Assembly: GCA_017992725.1 (NCBI GenBank)
Contig: JAGOOB010000003.1
Coordinates: 1-34,194, forward strand
Direction of reading: 5' to 3'
DNA length: 34,194 nt
From: Candidatus Woesebacteria bacterium
GTDB lineage: Bacteria > Patescibacteriota > Microgenomatia > UBA1400 > PJMF01
The notes below the pieces were generated by a model. The model saw only the letters and a program-made list of their open reading frames with translations, ran no database searches and had not been told where the DNA came from. Shown here piece by piece: positions 27,942-34,194 of this stretch; position 1 is the stretch's first letter; every line of letters starts with the position of its first letter. The position numbers were made by a program, and so were the translations under genes.

Positions 27942-29630
27942 ATGAAAAATCAAAATAACGAACAATCACAGCATTGGTTGGATCAGTTAGTGGATGAGAT
28001 TTTATTGTGGCAAAACCAAGAAGGGATCAAGAAACTTCATGTTGATGATATGAAAACTCCCTCTGGCCGAGTGCACACTGGCGCTCTCAGAGGTGTTTTA
28101 TTACATGATTTTGTTGCCAAGGTGCTTCGAGAACATTTATCGAAGCTCAAGCAACCGGCACTCCTTAATAATTTAGCCAATACTTATGTTTTTAATGATA
28201 TGGACCCAATGGATAGTTTACCCAAATATTTAGAGGAAAAAAACTATTCACAACATATGGGTAAACCGCTGTATCAAATTCCTGCTCCAGCTTTAGCTGA
28301 GTGTGGTATCGATTTATCAAAAATCAGTGATCAGGAAAAAGCCGATTTAGCAGCTGCCAAAAACTTTGCTGAGTTTTATGCCAAAGACTTTATTCATGCT
28401 TTTCGAAAATTAGGTTGCAGTCAAGAGATAATCTGGAGTCATGAATTATATGAAAGTGGTCGCATGGACGAATTAATTCGTTTGTCTTTGGATAATGTCG
28501 ATAAATTCCGCAAAATTTATAAAGAAGTAGCTAACTATGATTTGCCGGATCATTGGTATCCTTTTCAAGTCATTTGTCCTCACTGTGGCAAAATTGGTAC
28601 CACTTTGGTTACTGATTGGGACGGTAAAGAAGTCACTTTTATCTGTCGAGAACACGGAGTGAAATGGGCAGAAGGGTGTGGTCATCAGGGTAAAATTAGC
28701 CCTTTTGCTGGTAATGGTAAACTACTTTGGAAAGTAGATTGGCCAGCACACTGGTCCACACTGGGAGTTAGTATTGAAGGGGCTGGCAAAGACCATACTA
28801 GTGCTGGTGGTTCTCGAGATATGGCGGAAGCCATATGTCGGGAAGTTTTTAATTTACCAATTCCCTTTAACATTCCTTACGAGTGGATTTTAATCCGAGG
28901 TAACAAGATGAGTTCTAGTAAGGGAGTGGGCACTTCTGCCCGAGAGTTTACTACTCTATTTCCAGCCAATGTGGGGCGGTTTTTATTTCTCAACAAACAT
29001 TATAGCCAAGTCATTGATTTTGATCCAAACACGACAGCAATTCCAGATTTATTTGATAGTTATGATCAAGCTGCCCGCATTTATTGGGGTCAAGAAGCAG
29101 GAGATCAACGTTTGGCCAGAGCTTTCGTTTTAGCCCAAATTGAAGAGATTCCAGAACCTCATTTTCTAGCTCGTTTCCGTGATTTAGCATTGTGGGTGCA
29201 ATATCCAGAGAAAAATGTGATCGAAGAGGCAGCCAAAGTCAAAGGATCAGCTCTGAACGATTTGGAAATATCGGTCATTAATGAGCGTTTAAGCTATGTT
29301 GAATTATGGTTGAGTAAATATGCTCCAGAAGAGTTTCAGTGGCGGGCTAAAAAAGATCTACCAGCTGCAGCTCAGCAGCTTACTCAAGAACAAAAAAATT
29401 TTTTAACAGAATTAGAAAAACTTATCCAGAGCCAAAATTGGCAGGCCCCAGACTTACAACAGGCAATTTTTGATTTAGCTAAAGCTAGTCTGGGAACAAA
29501 GCAGGGTTTTGCGGCCATTTATTTAGCCTTTTTGGGCAAAAAAGCTGGTCCGAAAGCGGCTTGGTTTTTGCTCAATATTGACCCTCAATTGCGACAGGAA
29601 AGAATCGAAGCTATTAATCAATTAAAATAA
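27942..29630 (+). CDS. lysS: Lysyl-tRNA synthetase, class I
   Basis: Charges tRNA-Lys. This is the class I form (archaeal type), unrelated to the common class II LysRS. It has 562 residues, with the HIGH-like motif in TPSGRVHTGALRG, the KMSKS motif as KMSSSKG (Lys322), a class I LysRS stretch GAGKDHTSAGGSRDMAEAI, YEWILIRGNKM, and zinc-ligand cysteines in VICPHCGKIG and FICREHG. The C-terminal alpha-helix cage (from about residue 350) is the anticodon-binding region. It leads an operon with serS (18-nt gap), a small ORF, secA and mutM. Its presence explains why the LysRS-like protein at 23586 can be dedicated to EF-P. Confidence 0.95.
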   Translation: MKNQNNEQSQHWLDQLVDEILLWQNQEGIKKLHVDDMKTPSGRVHTGALRGVLLHDFVAKVLREHLSKLKQPALLNNLANTYVFNDMDPMDSLPKYLEEKNYSQHMGKPLYQIPAPALAECGIDLSKISDQEKADLAAAKNFAEFYAKDFIHAFRKLGCSQEIIWSHELYESGRMDELIRLSLDNVDKFRKIYKEVANYDLPDHWYPFQVICPHCGKIGTTLVTDWDGKEVTFICREHGVKWAEGCGHQGKISPFAGNGKLLWKVDWPAHWSTLGVSIEGAGKDHTSAGGSRDMAEAICREVFNLPIPFNIPYEWILIRGNKMSSSKGVGTSAREFTTLFPANVGRFLFLNKHYSQVIDFDPNTTAIPDLFDSYDQAARIYWGQEAGDQRLARAFVLAQIEEIPEPHFLARFRDLALWVQYPEKNVIEEAAKVKGSALNDLEISVINERLSYVELWLSKYAPEEFQWRAKKDLPAAAQQLTQEQKNFLTELEKLIQSQNWQAPDLQQAIFDLAKASLGTKQGFAAIYLAFLGKKAGPKAAWFLLNIDPQLRQERIEAINQLK

Positions 29631-29648
29631 CAATTTAAATAAGGAATT

Positions 29649-30902
29649 ATGCTAGATATCAACTTTATTCGTCAACATCCTCAAGAAGTGAAAGATGCTT
29701 GTCTCCACAAGCAACTCGATGCTGCAGTAGTAGATCAACTATTAAGTGTTGATGAAAAAAAACGGGCATTGCAAGTCAAGGTTGATCAAATGCGCCAGCA
29801 AAGTAATCAAAACGCTCAAGAGATAAAAAATCAGATAGCTCAGGGTCAGCAAGCCAGTCAAGAATTAATCCAAAAGGGCAAAAAAATTAAAGATGAACTC
29901 AAAAAAATTGAACCAGACTTAAGTAATTTAGAAAATAAATTTTTAGAGTTAATGTTAGCTATTCCCAATATCCCCAGCGCTGACACACCCATTGGTAGTG
30001 ACGAGACTTTTAATAAAGTAGTCAGAGAAGAAGGTCAAATTCCTCATTTTACTTTTCCGATTTTGGCTCATCAAGAACTAATGGAAAAAGCTAATTGGTT
30101 AGATACTAAACGAGCGGTCAAGGTCGCTGGGTTTAGAGCCTATTTTCTCAAAAATGATGGTTTGCGGTTAGAAAGAGCGCTTTTAAGTTATGCTCTTGAT
30201 TTAATGACCAATTTTGGATTTGAAGTGATGTCAGTACCTACTTTGGTGAAGCCAGAAACGATGGTCGGTACAGGATTTTTCCCTTGGGGCAAAGAAGATC
30301 ATTATTACACTCAAAATGGCCAGATTTTAGCTGGTACTGCTGAAGTGGCGCTCACATCATATTATCAAAATGAGTTACTTAGAGAAAAAGATTTACCAAT
30401 TAAATTGTGCGGAATTTCGCCTTGTTATCGTCGAGAAATCGGTACCCATGGTAAGGATACCAAAGGGATTATTCGCGTCCATCAATTTAATAAAGTGGAA
30501 CAAGTGGTGTTAACGATTGCTGATGAAGAAGAAACCAGAAACTGGCATACCAAAATGTTAAAGTATTCTGAACAATTGCTACAAGATTTAGGTTTACCCT
30601 ATCGAGTGGTGGCCATGTGTACTGGAGATATGGGGGCGGGACAGCGCAAAAAATACGATCTAGAAACATGGTTCCCCAGTCAAAATACTTATCGAGAAAC
30701 CCACAGCGCCAGCTATTTTAATGATTTTCAAGCTCGTCGATTAAATATTCGCTACCAGGCAAAAGATGGCAGTATCAAATATGTTTATACGCTGAATAAT
30801 ACTGTAGCCGCCTCGCCTCGCTTGTTAGCGGCACTGGTAGAAAACTATCAGCAAAAAGATGCTACAATTGAGATTCCAAAAGTTTTAAAAAAATATTTCT
30901 AA
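29649..30902 (+). CDS. serS: Seryl-tRNA synthetase
   Basis: Class II synthetase of 417 residues. The N-terminal long coiled-coil arm (about residues 30-105, Gln/Lys-rich) binds the tRNA variable arm. The catalytic core follows with LAGTAEVALTSYY, motif 2 SPCYRREIGTHGKDTKGIIR, HQFNKVEQV, CTGDMGAGQRKKYDLE and THSASYFNDFQARRLNIRY. Motif 3 is NNTVAASPRLLAALVENYQ, where the usual NGTALAVGR is modified but the Arg is retained. The start ATG is preceded by AAGGAATT, a Shine-Dalgarno, as expected for the second gene of the operon. Confidence 0.97.
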   Translation: MLDINFIRQHPQEVKDACLHKQLDAAVVDQLLSVDEKKRALQVKVDQMRQQSNQNAQEIKNQIAQGQQASQELIQKGKKIKDELKKIEPDLSNLENKFLELMLAIPNIPSADTPIGSDETFNKVVREEGQIPHFTFPILAHQELMEKANWLDTKRAVKVAGFRAYFLKNDGLRLERALLSYALDLMTNFGFEVMSVPTLVKPETMVGTGFFPWGKEDHYYTQNGQILAGTAEVALTSYYQNELLREKDLPIKLCGISPCYRREIGTHGKDTKGIIRVHQFNKVEQVVLTIADEEETRNWHTKMLKYSEQLLQDLGLPYRVVAMCTGDMGAGQRKKYDLETWFPSQNTYRETHSASYFNDFQARRLNIRYQAKDGSIKYVYTLNNTVAASPRLLAALVENYQQKDATIEIPKVLKKYF

Positions 30903-30931
30903 TTGATTAAAGCTTGTCCAGAAAGGTGGGA

Positions 30932-31063
30932 ATGATAAAAGAAATAATTCCTGAAGCGACAGAAGAAACCGTATCTACAGTCAGAGAAACTAGAGTTGCC
31001 GAAGCTAAACATCTATTAAGCGTTGGTGGTCAAGTTTATCGATTTTTAGAAATGAAGTGTTAG
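30932..31063 (+). CDS. Small ORF of 43 residues between serS and secA
   Basis: ATG 30932 to TAG 31063, preceded by GAAAGGTGGGA, a strong purine-rich Shine-Dalgarno-like sequence. The protein begins MIKEIIPEATEETVSTVRE and ends YRFLEMKC. It is charged, probably helical, with no membrane segment and no recognised family. The secA ATG is 4 nt after its stop, so it is well placed for translational coupling with secA. Codon use (for example GAA, AAA, TTA) resembles the neighbours. Real small protein or a translated secA leader are both possible. Confidence 0.55.
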   Translation: MIKEIIPEATEETVSTVRETRVAEAKHLLSVGGQVYRFLEMKC

Positions 31064-31067
31064 CATT

Positions 31068-34000
31068 ATGTTTAAATTTATTAAAACGCTTTTTGACGAA
31101 GAGCAAAAAAAACTCAAGCAATATCAGTTGTTGGTTGATCAAATCAATGAGTTTGAACCAGCCATGCAGGCTAAAAGCGATACCGATTTGGCCAGGCAAA
31201 CTGATAAGTTTAAGGAAATTATTCAAGGGTATAGAGAACAGGTTGACCCTAGTCTTGATCCCCAATCTTCAGCCTACAGTGAAGCAATTCAGTTAAAAGA
31301 GGAAGAAGCCCTCGAGTCTATTTTACCTGAAGCCTATGCTACGGTACGTGAGGTTTCTCGCCGAATAATTGGCATGCGTCATTTTGACGTGCAAATGTTG
31401 GCTGGTGTGGCCATCCATCGAGGCAATATTACTGAACAAAAAACCGGTGAGGGTAAAACTTTAACTGTGACTGCTCCACTCTACCTTAATGCCTTGTTAG
31501 GTCATGGCGTGCATTTAGTGACGGTCAACGATTACTTGTCAGAAATTGGCGTGGGTTGGATGGGTCCAATTTATCACTTTTTGGGATTGAAAACGGCCGT
31601 CATTATTCACGATCATGCGAAATTATATGATCCTCAGATTGATAGCGAGGAACGTGGCGATGAACGTTTAGAGCATTTTGTGGAAATTCGCCGACAAGAA
31701 GCTTATCTAGCCGACATTACCTATGGTACTAATAATGAATTTGGTTTTGATTATCTTCGCGATAACATGGTGACTAATCTAGAACAAATGGTGCAACGGC
31801 GCGATCATACTCATCATTTTGCTATTGTTGATGAGGCTGACTCAATTTTGATTGATGAAGCTCGGACTCCGCTCATTATTTCTGCTCCAGACACAGAGCC
31901 CACTGACAAATATTATAAATTTGCCAAAATGGTGCGCTCTTTGACTAAAGAACAAGATTACAAGTTGGATGAAAAAGCCAAAACAGCTACTCTAACCGAT
32001 TTAGGTGTAAAAAGACTTGAAGCTAAATTAGGTGTCAACAATCTTTATGAAGAAAATTTCGACACCATTCATCATATTGAGAAAGCTCTTCAAGCCCAAT
32101 CCCTTTATCACAAAGACAAGGAATATATTGTCAAGGATAATCAAGTGATTATTGTCGACGAACACACTGGTCGCTTAATGTTTGGTCGTCGTTACAGTGA
32201 TGGGCTCCATCAAGCTATTGAAGCCAAAGAAGGCGTAACTATTCAGCAAGAGTCACGCACTTTAGCTACTATTTCTTTGCAGAATTATTTCAGAATGTAT
32301 CATAAATTGTCTGGTATGACTGGTACAGCTTTGACTGAATCTGAAGAGTTTAATCAAATTTATCATACTGATGTTTTAGCGATTCCCACCAATGTACCTG
32401 TCATTCGCCAAGATCGTCCAGATCAAATTTATAAGAATACAGCAGCAAAATATTCAGCCATTATTAGAGAGGTCGAACGAATTCATGCCACTGGACAGCC
32501 AATTTTGATCGGTACTCGATCAATTGAACATAATCAAATCATTTCTAACTTTTTACGTCGCAAAAAAATTGAACATCAAGTTTTAAACGCCAAAAACCAT
32601 GAGAAAGAAGCATTTATTATTGCTGATGCTGGTAAAGATGGTGCCATTACGGTGGCCACTAACATTGCTGGTCGTGGAGTGGATATTGTTTTGGGTGGTG
32701 CTAAGCCAGAATTAAAGGATTTTCGCAAAAGCCGTTTAACTAAAAAGAAAAGTTCAGTGCCTGTAGCCTTTAAGGATTTAGATTTGCCAAGTTCAATCAA
32801 TCCGGCTAATTATCAGTTAAAAGAATATGCTCAGGCATTAAAAGATTGGCAGCAAGCTCATGAAAAAGTCGTGGCAGTGGGTGGTTTAGCCATTATTGGT
32901 ACTGAGCGTCATGAATCGCGTCGAATAGATAATCAGTTGCGGGGTCGAGCTGGTCGCCAAGGTGATCCAGGTAGTTCTCAATTTTTTGTGTCACTCGATG
33001 ATGAAATCATGCGCATTTTTGGTGGCGAACAAATTGCTAAATTAATGACTTTTCTCAAGATTGAAGAAAGTCAAGCCATTGAAAACAAAATGGTAAGCCG
33101 AGCTATTGAATCAGCCCAAACTAAAGTTGAATCATTCTTTTTTGACCAACGCAAGCGCTTGGTTGATTTTGATGATGTAATGAATAAGCATCGAGAAATC
33201 ATCTATACTAGAAGACGCCGACTGTTAGAAGTAGCAACAGTTAGTATTAATAAAAATAATAGTGATGATCGGTTAGCTAATCCCATTGTTGATTCAACTG
33301 GTGAACAAACCACACTCAAAGAACAAATTTTAGACTATGTTAAACAAGAATTGAGTTCAGCAATTACTAGTCGTTTAGCAGTGGAAAATTCTGATGTAGA
33401 TGTTCACGATTTAATTGTTAAAGATTTTGTAAAAATTATTCCTTTCGATGAAGCTTCTCAGAAAAGATTGGTTAAAAAAATTGCTAACGAAAATGATCCA
33501 GCAGCTTTACTCGATCAATTAATGAAAATTGTGCAGCAAACTTATGAATTAAGAGAAGATAAAATTGGTGAAGCACTGATGCGGGAATTGGAAAAATTTG
33601 TGATTTTATCAACCATTGACGAGAAATGGATGGATCATCTGGATATGATCGACGATTTACGACAGGGAATTTGGTTGCGGGGTGATAAAAATACGGTTTT
33701 ATCTGAATATAAACGAGAAGCTTTTAAAATGTTTGAAGAGCTAATTGGCAATATTCAAAGCACTATTGCTGCCAGAATTTTCCGAATTCAACCAATGGTT
33801 CAACCAAGAGCTATGCCACAAAATATTCAATTAGGTAAAGCTGATTTACAAACAACTAATTTGATGCAAGCCGTGAGTCAAGACCCCAGCCAAGCAAGAG
33901 GTAGCAAGACACAAGCTAAAAAACCAACTGGTAACAATAATGATTTGGCCAGAATTTTAGCTGGAGCCAGTACAAGTTCCCAAGCCACAACTAATCAACC

Positions 34001-34124
34001 ACCGTCGCCCCCGAGTCCGCCAGTTAAAGCTGAAAAAATTGGTCGCAATGATCCTTGCCCGTGTGGTTCTGGTTTAAAGTACAAAAAATGTGGCTTGATT
34101 AACGCTAAAGAACATCGGGCTTAA
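31068..34124 (+). CDS. secA: Preprotein translocase ATPase SecA
   Basis: Motor that pushes unfolded preproteins through SecYEG. It has 1018 residues, long for SecA. Seen are MRHFDVQMLAGVAIHRG, Walker A QKTGEGKTLTVTAP, TYGTNNEFGFDYLRDNM, Walker B IVDEADSILIDEARTPLIIS, QNYFRMYHKLSGMTGTA, nucleotide-binding fold 2 with TNIAGRGVDIVLGG (usually TNMAGRGTD), IGTERHESRRIDNQLRGRAG, the helical wing/scaffold, and a C-terminal zinc motif DPCPCGSGLKYKKCG for SecB/ribosome contact. An insertion of roughly 60 residues after the GRGVDIVLGG motif and a Gln/Ser/Pro-rich linker before the zinc motif account for the length. Last full gene of the lysS-serS operon. Confidence 0.97.
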   Translation: MFKFIKTLFDEEQKKLKQYQLLVDQINEFEPAMQAKSDTDLARQTDKFKEIIQGYREQVDPSLDPQSSAYSEAIQLKEEEALESILPEAYATVREVSRRIIGMRHFDVQMLAGVAIHRGNITEQKTGEGKTLTVTAPLYLNALLGHGVHLVTVNDYLSEIGVGWMGPIYHFLGLKTAVIIHDHAKLYDPQIDSEERGDERLEHFVEIRRQEAYLADITYGTNNEFGFDYLRDNMVTNLEQMVQRRDHTHHFAIVDEADSILIDEARTPLIISAPDTEPTDKYYKFAKMVRSLTKEQDYKLDEKAKTATLTDLGVKRLEAKLGVNNLYEENFDTIHHIEKALQAQSLYHKDKEYIVKDNQVIIVDEHTGRLMFGRRYSDGLHQAIEAKEGVTIQQESRTLATISLQNYFRMYHKLSGMTGTALTESEEFNQIYHTDVLAIPTNVPVIRQDRPDQIYKNTAAKYSAIIREVERIHATGQPILIGTRSIEHNQIISNFLRRKKIEHQVLNAKNHEKEAFIIADAGKDGAITVATNIAGRGVDIVLGGAKPELKDFRKSRLTKKKSSVPVAFKDLDLPSSINPANYQLKEYAQALKDWQQAHEKVVAVGGLAIIGTERHESRRIDNQLRGRAGRQGDPGSSQFFVSLDDEIMRIFGGEQIAKLMTFLKIEESQAIENKMVSRAIESAQTKVESFFFDQRKRLVDFDDVMNKHREIIYTRRRRLLEVATVSINKNNSDDRLANPIVDSTGEQTTLKEQILDYVKQELSSAITSRLAVENSDVDVHDLIVKDFVKIIPFDEASQKRLVKKIANENDPAALLDQLMKIVQQTYELREDKIGEALMRELEKFVILSTIDEKWMDHLDMIDDLRQGIWLRGDKNTVLSEYKREAFKMFEELIGNIQSTIAARIFRIQPMVQPRAMPQNIQLGKADLQTTNLMQAVSQDPSQARGSKTQAKKPTGNNNDLARILAGASTSSQATTNQPPSPPSPPVKAEKIGRNDPCPCGSGLKYKKCGLINAKEHRA

Positions 34125-34131
34125 TTAACTA

Positions 34132-34194
34132 TGCCAGAGTTACCAGAAGTTGAATCTTTACGAAAAAATTTATCCCAAGTGCTACTGCAAAAAA
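34132..34194 (+). CDS. mutM: Formamidopyrimidine-DNA glycosylase MutM, 5' fragment (cut by window edge)
   Basis: Twenty-one codons beginning MPELPEVESLRKNL. The MPELPE start is the signature of Fpg/Nei glycosylases: the Pro after the removed Met is the Schiff-base nucleophile and Glu3 the catalytic acid. Fpg (MutM) is favoured over Nei by the MPELPEVE form. It starts 7 nt after the secA stop without an obvious Shine-Dalgarno. Confidence 0.85.

Overview
This AT-rich, gene-dense window most likely comes from a small-genome bacterium of the Patescibacteria (Candidate Phyla Radiation), perhaps near the Microgenomates. The assignment is an inference. It rests on a class I lysyl-tRNA synthetase, a one-chain PGI/PMI sugar isomerase, short HolA and single-domain cell-wall proteins, tiny intergenic gaps and the general flavour of the proteins. 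TGA is used as a normal stop, so the code is the standard bacterial one. No phage, transposon, CRISPR array or rRNA is visible, and no gene-free stretch exceeds 300 bases.

Layout. 1-828: 3'-truncated miaB (-). 935-3898: tRNA-Cys, enolase and GpmI, the last steps of lower glycolysis. 3975-4788: a cupin and a nucleotidyltransferase-fold protein. 4967-8721: a heterodimeric ABC exporter with one degenerate ATP site. 8701-9753: a promoter, a His/Tyr/Trp-rich leader peptide, an attenuator and an internally shortened HisC-like aminotransferase. 9822-12383 (-): pyrG, and rplS-yraN followed by tRNA-Glu. 12452-14492: cobalamin adenosyltransferase, lexA (-) and a DedA/VTT protein. 14493-20223 (-): a co-directional run of YgjP-type metalloprotease, HolA-like, phosphomannomutase/phosphoglucomutase, Nudix, PGI/PMI and a second, catalytically eroded enolase. 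20350-20667: tRNA-Leu with a 22-nt tandem repeat grown from its 3' end, facing a candidate structured small RNA on the other strand. 20667-22425: divergent exported lysozyme-like and glycosidase-like genes sharing a palindromic promoter core. 22479-25442: tRNA-Gly, a cation/Ca2+ exchanger, EpmA-like ligase plus EF-P, and tRNA-Lys. 25493-34194: a PilM-like/LytR_C membrane protein, greA, then lysS (class I), serS, a 43-residue small ORF, secA and the start of mutM.

How it works together. Carbon metabolism is represented by PGM, PGI/PMI, GpmI and Eno. Translation is represented by LysRS-I, SerRS, L19, EF-P with its likely modifying enzyme, five tRNAs and MiaB. Envelope functions are SecA, the exporter and two exported hydrolases.

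A recurrent architectural theme is that sigma70-type promoters sit so close to start codons that mRNAs should be leaderless or carry only about 4-6 nt (7-12 nt between -10 and start codon at about a dozen genes), whereas many internal operon genes carry Shine-Dalgarno sequences. The most notable items are the ribosome-mediated attenuator upstream of the HisC-like gene, the pseudoknot/terminator small RNA at 20517-20590, the pseudo-enolase, and the in-frame internal ribosome binding site at 26750.
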